Assembly (NCBI GenBank): GCA_963708455.1
Contig: CAVPSQ010000003.1
Coordinates: 248,001-312,000 of the forward strand
Direction: 5' to 3'
Origin: CAIMUS01 sp963708455
GTDB lineage: Bacteria; Pseudomonadota; Gammaproteobacteria; Competibacterales; Competibacteraceae
Length of the DNA stretch: 64,000 nt
A program made the position numbers and the translations under genes. Positions 42,632-51,677 of the stretch are shown here, piece after piece. The notes under the pieces are model-generated. The model was not told where the DNA came from and searched no databases. It saw only the letters and a list, made by a program, of their open reading frames with translations. Each line of letters begins with the position of its first letter. The stretch's first letter is position 1.

Positions 42632-44569
42632 ATGTTTGCGTTCGATCGAAAGCCACGTCCGTCTGCAATGCACTCTACTGCCCCGAAGCCCACCTCGCAG
42701 CATGCTGCCAAGAGACCCGCCGGTGAATCCACACTGGATGCGGCCATGGCGACCAACGCTCAAGCGGCTACCTTGCCTGAGATGACTGACGAGAGTCGGC
42801 GCTACAGGGAGGCGCGCTTCGGACACGACTTCAGCCAAGTGCGCGTGCATGCTGACAGCGAGGCAGCGAACGCGGAACCGGCGTCGGCCCGCTCCAAGCC
42901 CACCGGGGTCCAGCGCAAGTGCACGGAGGGCGACGAAGCAAAGGGGAAGACAGCTCCTACCGTCCAGCGCTCGGCCGCTGCCGACGCCTCAGAGACGAAC
43001 TTCATCCATACACCGGTGGTCCAGGTCAAGGCGAGGACCACCGGGAGCTTGCTGCAGGACAGCTTCCAATCCAAGCAGGGAGACGCGACCGGGCAGACCA
43101 GCGCGCCGGTGGCTCGAGTCCACGCGACAGCGCTGGCGGGCATGCAGGGCGGGGCGCAGCCGCTGCCCTACCTGGACACCATTCAACGTGCCTTCCGCCG
43201 CCACGATGTCAGCCGGATCCAGGCCCATGTGGGCGGTTCGGCGAGCGCCGCGGCGGAGGCCATCGGCGCGGTCGCCTATACCGTCGGAGAGGCGGTCGCC
43301 TTCCACAGCGCCCCGGACCTGCACACGGCGGCGCACGAAGCGGCGCACGTCGTGCAGCAGCGCGCCGGCGTCGAGCTGTCGCACGGGCTCGGTCGAACCG
43401 GGGATCGCTATGAGCGGCACGCTGACGCCGTGGCCGATCGAGTGGTGCACGGGCAGGCAGCCGAGGGACTGCTCAGCGAGGTCGCGGACCCGGCCGGAGG
43501 TGCCCGCAAAGACGGCGATCTTGCCTTCGTGCAGCGGCAGATCGTGTCGGACTCGTCCACGAAGACACCGACCACCTCAAACCCGAAGGCGCTCATCCCG
43601 CTCGCGCAGTTCATCCAGTACGTCGAGGCGGTGGAGAAGGCTTATCCGTCCGACACGCCGACGGACATCATCACACGCATCCGCGTCCAGTACTACAGCG
43701 GCGCCGCCTTCGAGAGCCTGATCCCGGACGCGCATTACGAGGACACTTACTGGGTACTGCACCCCGACATTACCTTCTCCGTTTCGCGAACGATGGACAA
43801 GGACAAGATCGACAAGGTCAATCCGGACGCCTATGAGCACCTGACCGCGCACGCCGACGAGAACAAGATCGGCGACAATCCCTCTCCCTACGTGGTGATG
43901 CCGAGTGGCGACAGGGTCGACGTCGGGCACCTCCTGCTCGGGCTCGACGCGCTCATTCACCCTCGTGCTGGCGACCCCTATGCCACGCTCGGGGTGCCCA
44001 ACATCGATCCGGCGTCGTGGGTCGCGGATATTGGCATCGCCGCGGTGTGGATGACCCAGCACGAGGAGGCCGGCAGCCCACCGAGCGACGCGCCCAAGAA
44101 GTTGTCCAGTCCGGACCTCAATGCCTACTACCAGATGTCCGCGCCCAAGGAGGATCTGCTCAGCGACGTGGATTCGTTCGGCCTTCACGTCCAATTCGCC
44201 TCCAAGGCCAACCAGACGCTGTCGCAGGCGCTGCGCGCGTATTACATCGGCAGCGCGACGCAGAGTGCCGGGGTGAAGCAGCGCTGGCAGACCTTCTGCA
44301 GCAAGAACGGGCTCGGCTATGCCCGCTCGGGCAACTCCATCACCTGGAATGCGGGGACGCGGGCGGCGGTGATTAAGCGCGTCGATACGTTCAACGATCT
44401 GTACGGCGCAGGGAAGTTCGGCTCGATCTGGAACATGTTGAAGCAGAAGTCGGGCGCCACGATCGCGCGCCGGAGTTGGCCGCACACGCCAACGGTCGTC
44501 GACAAGTTCCTCAACTGGGTCAAGACGAACCTGGAGGCCGAGCTGAGCGCCGGCGGCACCAAGCCGTGA
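42632..44569 (+). CDS. DUF4157 (HEAAH) protein, eCIS-associated type
   Basis: 645 residues. An N-terminal segment EARFGHDFSQVRVHADSEAA is a first DUF4157 core half. A fuller second unit (about residues 185-285) reads QRAFRRHDVSRIQAHVGG, GEAVAFHSAPDLHTAAHEAA, HVVQQRAGVEL and DRYERHADAVADRV, with the HEAAH zinc-peptidase-like motif characteristic of DUF4157. The C-terminal half (about 300-645) has no family I recognise. DUF4157 proteins are often cargo or associated factors of extracellular contractile injection systems; no sheath or tube genes are in this window. The next gene overlaps its stop by 4 bp (GTGA). Codon use is very GC-rich, suggesting separate origin. Confidence 0.8.
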   Translation: MFAFDRKPRPSAMHSTAPKPTSQHAAKRPAGESTLDAAMATNAQAATLPEMTDESRRYREARFGHDFSQVRVHADSEAANAEPASARSKPTGVQRKCTEGDEAKGKTAPTVQRSAAADASETNFIHTPVVQVKARTTGSLLQDSFQSKQGDATGQTSAPVARVHATALAGMQGGAQPLPYLDTIQRAFRRHDVSRIQAHVGGSASAAAEAIGAVAYTVGEAVAFHSAPDLHTAAHEAAHVVQQRAGVELSHGLGRTGDRYERHADAVADRVVHGQAAEGLLSEVADPAGGARKDGDLAFVQRQIVSDSSTKTPTTSNPKALIPLAQFIQYVEAVEKAYPSDTPTDIITRIRVQYYSGAAFESLIPDAHYEDTYWVLHPDITFSVSRTMDKDKIDKVNPDAYEHLTAHADENKIGDNPSPYVVMPSGDRVDVGHLLLGLDALIHPRAGDPYATLGVPNIDPASWVADIGIAAVWMTQHEEAGSPPSDAPKKLSSPDLNAYYQMSAPKEDLLSDVDSFGLHVQFASKANQTLSQALRAYYIGSATQSAGVKQRWQTFCSKNGLGYARSGNSITWNAGTRAAVIKRVDTFNDLYGAGKFGSIWNMLKQKSGATIARRSWPHTPTVVDKFLNWVKTNLEAELSAGGTKP

Positions 44570-44892
44570 GCGGGCGCGGCAGGTTGGCACGGAAGGTGGT
44601 GATTGGTACGGCGAGCGTTCTGATCGTGCCGCTGGCGGCGGTGAGCGGGGTGGGGGCAGCCAGGGTCGTCGCCGGCGGCAACGTGTCGGACGTGGGCGTC
44701 GCGATGTATGAGCATGGCCAGGCCGCCATCGTCGTCGGTGCGGCGGTCTACATCGTAAGTGTCGCCGCACTGCTCGCCCTCCTCTCCAGAGCAGCAGGCG
44801 AGCACCGCCGCACACCCTATGTCGTGGGCCTCCCCCTGGCGCTCTGCGGCCTGGTTCTAACGACAGCACTGCTGCGCTTCACCTACGGATGA
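44566..44892 (+). CDS. Small three-TM membrane protein
   Basis: 108 residues from a GTG that overlaps the DUF4157 stop. Three hydrophobic helices (roughly residues 12-34, 52-72, 84-104) with short polar loops. The GTGA overlap implies cotranslation with the DUF4157 protein, so it may be an immunity, anchor or release factor (holin-like) for it. No family recognised. Confidence 0.55.
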   Translation: MSGRGRLARKVVIGTASVLIVPLAAVSGVGAARVVAGGNVSDVGVAMYEHGQAAIVVGAAVYIVSVAALLALLSRAAGEHRRTPYVVGLPLALCGLVLTTALLRFTYG

Positions 44893-44969
44893 CGGGCACG
44901 CGGCCGTCACGTGGGTTCTTTCTCGGCCTTCCGATCATTCCCCTCGTGCGGCTGGTCTCCCTGCCGCTC

Positions 44970-45311
44970 TTCGAGGACCACAAGAATCCGTTGGGAGGCA
45001 AAAAGGAACGTTACTACGACTGCCCTCTGGTACTGGTCGAGGTGAGTTCGCCGAGCACCCAGTATCTCGACCGCGCCAAGAAAAAGCAGGATTACATGCA
45101 GCTTCCCTCGTTGTCGCTGTATCTGATCATCGATTCCATCCGCAATCACGTGGCGGGTATCTATCGGCAAAGCGGCAATACCTGGGAGGAATTCGCTGTT
45201 ACCAACGAGAGCACGATCGACCTGCCGGTGATTGGCGGACTGCCGGAGATCGCATTCACCGCAGCCCAACTTTATGAGAAAACGGGGGTAAAACAGAAGC
45301 TCATAGATTGA
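44970..45311 (+). pseudogene. Uma2-family endonuclease, 5' truncated
   Basis: The C-terminal two thirds of a Uma2 (DUF820, PD-(D/E)XK) protein: KERYYDCPLVLVEVSSPSTQ, DRAKKKQDYMQLPSLSLYLI, then to a normal end near TAAQLYEKTG. The EVxSPST motif with the catalytic Glu is present, but the N-terminal third, including the upstream catalytic Asp region, is missing. The sequence before about 44965 is unrelated. Confidence 0.75.
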
Positions 45312-45509
45312 GCAACCGGCGTATTTCCCGAACTCGCTGCCTATTTTGGCAACCGCTTCCCCGATTTTCAGCACCAGCTCCAGGACACCGGCAGTCAAGG
45401 ATTGGGCATAACGTCGGGAGCGCCTTTTGGCGATGCTGCCAATCTCAGCGAAAGCCCCATCACCGCGCTGGATCAGACAGCCAGGAATCAGTTATTCCAA
45501 ATGATCTAA
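45312..45509 (+). other. Unidentified protein-like remnant
   Basis: 66 open codons without a start: ATGVFPELAAYFGNRFPDFQ, DTGSQGLGITSGAPFGDAAN, ending DQTARNQLFQMI, stop. Composition looks coding and follows the Uma2 stop directly, so it may be the 3' end of another broken gene. No family recognised. The rest up to 45716 (about 200 bp) shows no clear feature. Confidence 0.35.
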
Positions 45510-45715
45510 CCGCAATATCGGCTGGGATGCTCTGAACAATCATTACGCCCCTCCCCCAGTCTGGATGTGAACCTCGTTTTTTACCTACCGTATTCGCTTC
45601 CTGGCACGACTTCTCGCTCATTCAAGTTCCCTGCTATGCTTATAAAAGTTCTGTCCTGCAGCGCTCAGCACAGAGCTACCGCGACAAGCATAATGAAGGA
45701 CGCGACCTCATTCCG

Positions 45716-46477
45716 ATGGCAAAGATCTATATTTCTTCCACTTACAGTGACCTTGAGAAACACCGCACCGCCGTCTACCGCACGCTCCAGCAGATGAGGC
45801 ATGAGGTGATCGCCATGGAGGATTATGTCGCCACCGATCAACTCCCAGTGGACAAGTGTCTGGCTGATGTCGCCGCCGGTGATCTGTACGTGGGCATCTT
45901 TGCCTGGCGCTATGGTTACCGGCCACCGCATGCAAACCCGACCCACAAGTCCATTACCGAGCTGGAATACCGGCAGGCCCGGCAAACGGGCAAACCCTGC
46001 CTACTGTTTCTGACGGAGGAGAAAGAGGCAGCCGCCCCGCCGGAGGCAGATGCTGATGACTCGGAAGACTATCGGTGCATCCGGGCACTGCGCCGCGAAC
46101 TGGAGCGAGGACATGTCGTCAGCTATTTCAGGAATTCTGACCACCTCGCCAGCCTGGTGAGCCTTGCAGTCCGGGACTGGGAGCAGTCGCAGACAAAACC
46201 GGTCTACCAGCCGGGAGTCTGGGGACGTTGGTGGGCGGAACTCACCGCGGCGCTGTTCGCACGCCGCCGCACCCAACGTTATCTGCGCAACCTGCTGGTG
46301 CAGCATCGTGAGTTCACCTTCCTTGGCCGGGCCAAGCCATTAAAGTTGGAGAACATCTATGTCAGCCTGAAGGTGGGAGAATACACATCCGCGGCGTTGC
46401 AGCCGGATGCGCCTGACGCCAGAGTTGCTGAAGAACCCCCCGCCCCGGTGGGCGAAGTGTATGGACCGGAGAGATAG
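45716..46477 (+). pseudogene. DUF4062 protein, truncated by IS sequence
   Basis: 253 residues. The N-terminal DUF4062 domain is MAKIYISSTYSDLEKHRTAV, MEDYVATDQLPVDKCLADVA, YVGIFAWRYGYRPP, then SITELEYRQARQTGKPCLLF. DUF4062 is a TIR-like fold usually fused to NACHT/STAND ATPases in signalling or defence proteins. The sequence after the domain (RTQRYLRNLLVQHREFTFLG) is the linker that would lead into the ATPase, but the frame ends in GEVYGPER, whose last codons are already part of the 62-bp IS inverted repeat. The effector or ATPase half is therefore lost. An intact ancestor would be a candidate defence protein. Confidence 0.75.
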
Positions 46478-46532
46478 GTAACAGGTGTTCGGAGACATCG
46501 GTAACACCTGTTCGGAGACATAGGTAACACTG
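46457..46532. repeat. Left copy of IS terminal inverted repeat
   Basis: 62 bp perfectly inverted with respect to the right copy ending at 50492, then 2 mismatches in the next 14 bp. It contains three units of the motif GTTCGGAGACATCGGTAACA or variants, probably transposase-binding sites of the IS481-type element. Confidence 0.85.
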
Positions 46533-47277
46533 AAAAACTATCATGAGATGATGTGTATTGACTTCATGCCGGTGTCCTAATACCAAATATTAGTAAAATA
46601 TTACTTTAATTAGTATCTGGTGCCATACCAATTTTTTGAAGGGCATCGAAGATAAACTTCCTGCTAGTTAATGAGGCAAAGAACGCTTTTGATTTGGATG
46701 AAAAAAGCTGTTTTACCTTCTCTTTCAAGACATCCAGATTAGGAAAAATCTGATTAGCAATTTCACCTTTAGCCCATTCCCATAACTGCTCGGATGAGTT
46801 TACTTGGGGGCTGTGCGGGGGTTGATAAAGTAGCATTACATTATCCGGCATCACCAAGTCATTCGAACAGTGAAAGCGCGCATTATCGGTTTGAAGGATG
46901 TGAAAATCGTTCGGGTACTGTTGTGAAAAATCATTGAGAAATTGCTGAAAATTTTCAGTATTCACCTGATCATAATCTTGAATCATGCACTCACCAGTCA
47001 AGGGTTTCACCGCACCATACAGATAGAACGCTTTAAAGAGCCATTGCACCTTGACCAGTGGTTTGACTTTTTTCAGGGTAATCCGCCGCCGCGTGATGGT
47101 CTTCAGGCCAAACCGACTTTCGTCCTGGGTCCAATAACGAATCTTTGAATATCTTTCTAAACAAGGACTTGCAATTTCATTTAGGCTGGCCGGCACGATT
47201 TTTTTTTAAAGTCTTCAACAGCGTCCGGATCGTAACCAGTCGCATACGGTCGAGGCACTTTGAGGCAGGCCTTGAGC

Positions 47278-48744
47278 CTGTCCATTACACACATCTTGTA
47301 GAACGAACCGCCGCCTCCATCTAAGGGAGGTAGATGCAGACGACTGAGGTACAAGTGATGACGGACACGGCGGCGGGAAGTTGGGCAGCGGCGGAACTGG
47401 CGGGAGCGGACTTGGGCGATGCCCGGCTGAACCGGCGGCTGGTGCAGGTAGCGCAACAACTGGGCGCGCAGCCTGGCGCGAGCATTCCGGTGGCGTGCGG
47501 GGGCTGGGCGGAGACGCAAGCGGCGTATCGATTGCTGGCGCACGAGAACGTCGACTGGGAATCGGTGCTGGCGCCGCACTGGGACGGTAGCGTCGAGCGG
47601 ATGCGGGCGCATCGGGTGGTGCTGTGCGTACAGGACACGACCGAGTTGGATTTCACGTCCCAGCCGGGAATTGGCGGTCTGGGACCGCTGAGCTATTTGC
47701 GACAGCACGGAGTGTATGTGCATCCTACCCTGGCGGTGACCCCGGACGGGGTGCCGTTGGGAGTGCTGGATGCGTGGTTGTGGGCACGCGACCAGAAGAC
47801 CTTTGGCGACGACAAACGCCACTGGCCCATCGAGGCCAAAGAGAGCATGCGCTGGCTGGAAGGATTTGAGCGGTGCGCGGAACTGGCCGCCACATTGCCG
47901 GACACCCGGTTGGTCTATGTCGCCGATCGGGAATGCGATATTCATGAATTCATGGTGCGTGCCGGCCGCTGGCCGGGCATCGACTGGCTGGTTCGGGCCA
48001 CCCACAACCGCTGCCTGGCGGAGGGTGATAAACTCTGGGACCGGCTGGCGAAAAGCGCGGTGTTGGGTGAAGTCCGTTTCATCCTGCCCGCCCGGCCGGG
48101 ACGGCCCAGCCGGCCGGTGGTGCTGACCGTCCGCGCGGAACGCGTGACCCTGCAACCGACGGGTGGCGAAGCGGTCACCGTGACCGCGTTACGGGCGCGG
48201 GAAGAAGCCCCGCCAGCGGATGTCGAGCCGCTCGACTGGCGGCTGCTCACCAACCGCCCGGCCGACACTCTCGCCCACGCGGCCGAGTTGCTCCAATGGT
48301 ACGCAACTCGTTGGAGCATCGAGGTTTTTTTCAGAATTTTCAAAACCGGCTGCCGCGTGGAAGCGTTGCAACTGAGCACCCTGGAGCGGCTGCAACCGGC
48401 CTTAGCCTTGTATCTGATCATCGCGTGGCGGATTCAGTATTTGACCTTGCTGGGGCGGGCCACCCCCGACCTGCCTTGTGATGCAGTCCTGGACCCGGCC
48501 GAATGGCAGGCCGTCTACGTCGCAATTCACCGCCGGCCGCCGCCGGTGACCCCACCGTCGCTGCCCGTCATGCTCCGTTGGATCGCCCAACTGGGCGGCC
48601 ATTTGGGGCGCAAGCATGATGGGCCACCCGGTCCCAAAGCCCTCTGGATCGGCTTGCAGCGAGCTCGCGACCTTGCCTGGGGTATGCAATTGGCGTCTGA
48701 TCTCCATTCCCAATCAACCGGTTAGAGATGTGTGTAATGGACAG
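47278..48744 (+). mobile_element. IS4-family element with 10-bp target duplication
   Basis: 1467 bp. Perfect 19-bp terminal inverted repeats CTGTCCATTACACACATCT, flanked on both sides by the direct repeat GGCCTTGAGC (47268-47277 and 48745-48754). It is inserted in the IS630 transposase gene. Intact and GC-rich. Confidence 0.92.
47334..48725 (+). CDS. IS4-family transposase
   Basis: 463 residues, complete. A Tn5-transposase-like N-terminal domain (ELAGADLGDARLNRRLVQVA, ACGGWAETQAAYRLL) is followed by DDE catalytic residues in VVLCVQDTTELDFTS, VYVADRECDIHEFM and the Glu of YATRWSIEVFFRIFKTGCRV (the IS4 Y-(2)-R-(3)-E-(6)-K pattern). It probably catalyses cut-and-paste transposition of the surrounding element; apparently functional. 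Confidence 0.92.
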   Translation: MQTTEVQVMTDTAAGSWAAAELAGADLGDARLNRRLVQVAQQLGAQPGASIPVACGGWAETQAAYRLLAHENVDWESVLAPHWDGSVERMRAHRVVLCVQDTTELDFTSQPGIGGLGPLSYLRQHGVYVHPTLAVTPDGVPLGVLDAWLWARDQKTFGDDKRHWPIEAKESMRWLEGFERCAELAATLPDTRLVYVADRECDIHEFMVRAGRWPGIDWLVRATHNRCLAEGDKLWDRLAKSAVLGEVRFILPARPGRPSRPVVLTVRAERVTLQPTGGEAVTVTALRAREEAPPADVEPLDWRLLTNRPADTLAHAAELLQWYATRWSIEVFFRIFKTGCRVEALQLSTLERLQPALALYLIIAWRIQYLTLLGRATPDLPCDAVLDPAEWQAVYVAIHRRPPPVTPPSLPVMLRWIAQLGGHLGRKHDGPPGPKALWIGLQRARDLAWGMQLASDLHSQSTG

Positions 48745-49221
48745 GGCCTTGAGCCGGTATTTGACGGTTCCAAAAACGGTTGAATAAGGTACCTCTAAGC
48801 CATGCGTTTCTTTGAGCCAAACTTGGATAGCTTTGTAACTGGCAAACCCCTCGGGTTGGGCAAGTTTTTCTTTTAATTGCCATTGGATTTCCACCGGTAT
48901 AGAGGGTGCTAAATTGCCACCTCGATAATTTAGATGGAGTAAACTGTTTAATCCTCGGGTACGGTAGATGTTGATCCATTGCCCGATGGCAACCTGACTC
49001 CGGTTCAACAATTTCCCCAACGCTTGCCGAGTCTTGGCTTGGCCTGTTTTGTACCAGTATAGAAACTGTAATCGTTCACGCTTGCGAACATCTTTCTCTT
49101 GCTTGAGTAAAGCTTCTAGGGTTTCTGGTGACTCTATCACTTCAAATTTAAACACTCGGCACATGTTTTTTCCTCCACATTAAATGCTTATATAATACAC
49201 TATTTTAGTAGTATTTGGTAT

Positions 49222-50339
49222 AAGATCAATCCGAGTGACCTTATGGTGACAGAAGTAGATATCAAACTGGCCCTCGGTGTTAACGGGCCGCAATGCCACC
49301 GGGTAACCTTGCAAGGCGCTACTGACGGTAAACAACCGCCCTTGGAAGTGCACCACCCCTTTGTTTTGCACCCTGCGGACCCGATCATCCGGACCGTACT
49401 CAATTGGCGGCAGGGTTTCAGGAAAGGAACAGGGACTGGGTTGATAGCGGCTGATCGGGACAGCCATGTCCAGAGCCTGATGGGGGCGCTCCCGGTTGTA
49501 CACCTCCCGCCACCGATCAAAGGCCCCTTGACACACCGACAACGACGCAAAGTACTGGTCACGCAACACCTCTGCCTTGAGGGTACGATGAAACCGCTCA
49601 TCCTTTCCCTGGGTCTGCGGATGATAGGGATGACTATGACTGATGCGAACCCCCAAGCGGATCAGCCACAGGACCAGGGCCGACAGGGTTTGCTGGCCCT
49701 CGCCCCCCCAGGGTGGGCCATTATCCATGAGCATCCGTTCCGCAAGCCATAGCGCCGAAAGGTCGCGGTCAGGGCCGCTTGCACCGTGGCGCCCTGTTCG
49801 TCCCCACACGCCTGCAGGCAGACCGCGAAGCGGGAATGGTCATCCAACACCGTCAAGGGATGGCAGCGGCCTTGGGCAATGGCAAAGTGGCCTTTGAAGT
49901 CCATCTGCCACAAGCGATTGGGGGCTACCTGTTCAAAGCGATGCCACGGCTGATGCTTACGCCCGTCTGCTGCACTCAACCGCTGATGGCGCCGCAAAAT
50001 AGCCGTCATGGTGCTCGCACTGGGCAAGGCCGTCTGCCCCTGGGCCTGCAGGTAGGCGCGGAGTTTGCGCCCACCCCAGGCGGGATGGGCATCCCGCACC
50101 GCTACGATCATCTGCTCGAGCGCCGCCACCGTTTGACGCGGCGACCGGTATGGCCGGTGGTCACGCTCGACCAACGCTTCCAGACCCCCGGCACGAAACC
50201 GCTTCAGCCATTGGTAACCGGTCTTGGTACTGATGCCATACCGGTGGCACAAGGTTCTCATCTCGATCTGCGCTTGGTTGGCCAACAGGACAAACTCTTG
50301 CCGTACTGCCAGCGACACTCTCTGTTGCGACATCAACAT
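49222..50339 (-). pseudogene. IS481-family transposase, frameshifted and 3' truncated
   Basis: An N-terminal helix-turn-helix (MRTLCHRYGISTKTGYQWLK) precedes the DDE core: APNRLWQMDFKGHFAIAQGR (first Asp), RMLMDNGPPWGG (second Asp) and TQGKDERFHRTLKAEVL (Glu). One C is missing near 49743, between RRYGL and PERMLMDNG, shifting the frame. The frame enters IS630 sequence at 49221, so the natural C-terminus is gone. Confidence 0.85.
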
Positions 50340-50374
50340 TCTCCTCTAGGAAAATGCTGGTCAGCTTAAAAGAA

Positions 50375-50480
50375 TGTTACCGATGTCTCCGAACAGGTGT
50401 TACCGATGTCTCCGAACAGTGTTACCCATCTCTCCGAACAGGTGTTACCGATGTCTCCGAACACCTGTTACCTATCTCTC
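50375..50480. repeat. Five 23-bp IS-end repeats
   Basis: Imperfect direct repeats of TGTTACCGATGTCTCCGAACA with CCCATCTCTCC variants; probable transposase-binding sites at the right end of the IS481-type element. Confidence 0.8.
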
Positions 50481-50492
50481 CGGTCCATACAC

Positions 50493-50593
50493 GCCGCACC
50501 CCAGTGCGGCATTGTAATGACGCCAGTGGCAATGGCGAGAGCCGCACTGTGGGGTGCGGCGCTCCCAGGGTGCCAGCGGCAACGAATGTCTGG
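50493..50593. repeat. Dispersed palindromic repeat, copy B
   Basis: Inverted relative to copy A at 10796. Stem halves CGCCGCACCCCAGTGCGGC and GCCGCACTGTGGGGTGCGGC flank a longer loop of about 30 bp, followed by the reverse complement of the copy A leader (GGCAACGAATGTCTGGA). It abuts the IS inverted repeat exactly, which suggests the IS inserted at or beside it. Confidence 0.8.
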
Positions 50594-50603
50594 ACATGAG
50601 CCA

Positions 50604-51506
50604 TTAATTCGACTGATGCGATTGGCTGAGTGTGCTGCCCAGCGATTCCAGATAATCGCGGAATTGGGTGCCGAGTTCAGGGTGCTTGAGACCGTACTCG
50701 ATATTGGCGATCAGATAGCCCAGCTTGTTACCGCAGTCGTAGCGCCTTCCTTCAAACTCATAGGCTAATACCTGCTCTTCCTGGAGTAAAGCAGCGATGC
50801 CATCGGTCAGTTGGATTTCGTTACCGGCTCCCTTGGGTGTGGTCGCCAATAAATCGAAAATCCGCGGTGTCAGGATATAGCGGCCTACCACCGCCAGATT
50901 GGAGGGAGCGTCTGCCGGTTTCGGTTTCTCCACAATGCTATCCACATTGCTTAAGTTCTGGGCGAATGCCAGGGGATGGACGATGCCATATTTGTAAGTT
51001 TCCTCCTCGGGCACTCGTTCCACGCCCAGGATGGAGCACTGATATTTATGGAAATGAGTAGCCATCTGCGCCAGAGCACCGCCTCGGGGTGCATCGATCA
51101 AGTCATCCGCAAGCAGGATGGCAAAGGGTTCATCGCCGACCACCGCGCTGGCGCACAGCACGGCATGGCCCAGACCCAGCGCCTCCGGCTGCCGGATATA
51201 GACGCAGGTGACGCCGGAGGGAACGACCGCGCGTACCAACTTAAGCAAATCCTCCTTGCTCCTGGCTTCCAGTTCCGCTTCCAGTTCATAGGCTTTGTCG
51301 AAGTGATCCATGATGGAATTTTTGGTGCGACCGGTGATAAAAACCAAAGTATCCACCCCGGCCGCCATCGCCTCCTCGACGCCGTACTGGATCAGGGGTT
51401 TGTCCACAACGGTCAGCATTTCCTTCGGATTGGCTTTGGTAGCCGGCAGAAACCGGGTTCCCAGACCAGCCACTGGGAAAACTGCTTTACGAACTCTCCG
51501 TTTCAC
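50604..51506 (-). CDS. galU: UTP-glucose-1-phosphate uridylyltransferase
   Basis: 300 residues, standard for GalU. The nucleotide-binding motif is VFPVAGLGTRFLPATKANPK. Others are IQYGVEEAMAAGVDTLVFIT, the substrate site FAILLADDLIDAP, and the C-terminal EGRRYDCGNKLGYLIANIEY. It makes UDP-glucose for polysaccharide and trehalose/glycogen routes. Transcribed away from the sugar-kinase-like operon that follows. Confidence 0.95.
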   Translation of the reverse strand: MKRRVRKAVFPVAGLGTRFLPATKANPKEMLTVVDKPLIQYGVEEAMAAGVDTLVFITGRTKNSIMDHFDKAYELEAELEARSKEDLLKLVRAVVPSGVTCVYIRQPEALGLGHAVLCASAVVGDEPFAILLADDLIDAPRGGALAQMATHFHKYQCSILGVERVPEEETYKYGIVHPLAFAQNLSNVDSIVEKPKPADAPSNLAVVGRYILTPRIFDLLATTPKGAGNEIQLTDGIAALLQEEQVLAYEFEGRRYDCGNKLGYLIANIEYGLKHPELGTQFRDYLESLGSTLSQSHQSN

Positions 51507-51605
51507 GGAATCGACCTCGTTGGTTTTGATGGATTAGGATAGGGGTCACACCCAATGTAGTGAGATTGCTACACATTGCCGGTGATCTTTAGTGGAAAAT
51601 AGAGC

Positions 51606-51633
51606 TTGACATTTCTTTAAAATGAGCTATAAA
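51606..51633 (+). promoter_or_regulatory. Sigma70 promoter of the kinase-like operon
   Basis: TTGACA, 16-bp spacer, TATAAA, ending 44 bp before the ATG at 51678; AGAGGAG at 51663 serves as ribosome-binding site. Near-consensus. Confidence 0.75.
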
Positions 51634-51677
51634 TACTACACAACAACTTTCAAGCTACTTACAGAGGAGCAGTTCCC

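Larger units (their letters stand above)
46606..49164 (-). pseudogene. IS630-family transposase, split by IS4 insertion
   Basis: The N-terminal part (48745-49164) has the helix-turn-helix region: RKRERLQFLYWYKTGQAKTR, QALGKLLNRSQVAIGQWINI. The C-terminal part (46606-47277) has the DDE domain: RYWTQDESRFGLKTI (first Asp), FHILQTDNARFHCSNDLVMP (second Asp) and SPQVNSSEQLWEWAKGE (Glu). Removing the IS4 element with one 10-bp target duplicate restores RLKACLKVPRP in frame. A further frame change sits at a run of nine A residues (minus strand; 47199-47207) between DFKKK and VPASLNEIA, a possible programmed frameshift site as known for some IS630 elements. Confidence 0.8.
46580..49221 (-). mobile_element. 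IS630-family element, interrupted by an IS4-family element
   Basis: Terminal inverted repeats start ATACCAAATA at both ends (46580 rightward; 49221 leftward) and match over about 21 bp with two differences. They enclose one transposase gene on the minus strand that is split by the IS4 element. The right end truncates the IS481 transposase gene. AT-rich compared with its surroundings. Confidence 0.8.
49222..50492 (-). mobile_element. IS481-family element, left end truncated
   Basis: Contains a frameshifted IS481 transposase gene and, at its right end (about 50375-50480), five imperfect tandem copies of a 23-bp motif (TGTTACCGATGTCTCCGAAC). It ends in the inverted repeat shared with 46457-46532. 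Its 3' part is cut by the IS630 element. The matching left terminal repeat at 46457 suggests the original element spanned the whole 46.46-50.49 kb interval before IS630 and IS4 inserted. Confidence 0.8.

Noticed and set aside
43577..44869. 430-codon minus-strand frame opposite the DUF4157 gene
   Set aside because: Arg/Pro-rich antisense of a gene with recognisable motifs.
45308..45398. Minus-strand frame MTAGVLELVLKIGEAVAKIGS as a real gene
   Set aside because: The opposite strand reads an equally open, more natural sequence ending in a stop right after the Uma2 remnant; neither matches a family I know, so only a low-confidence remnant is listed.
50375..50480. CRISPR-like short repeats near an IS
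   Set aside because: Repeats abut one another and lie at the end of an IS481-type element, matching an inverted set at its other end; no spacers.
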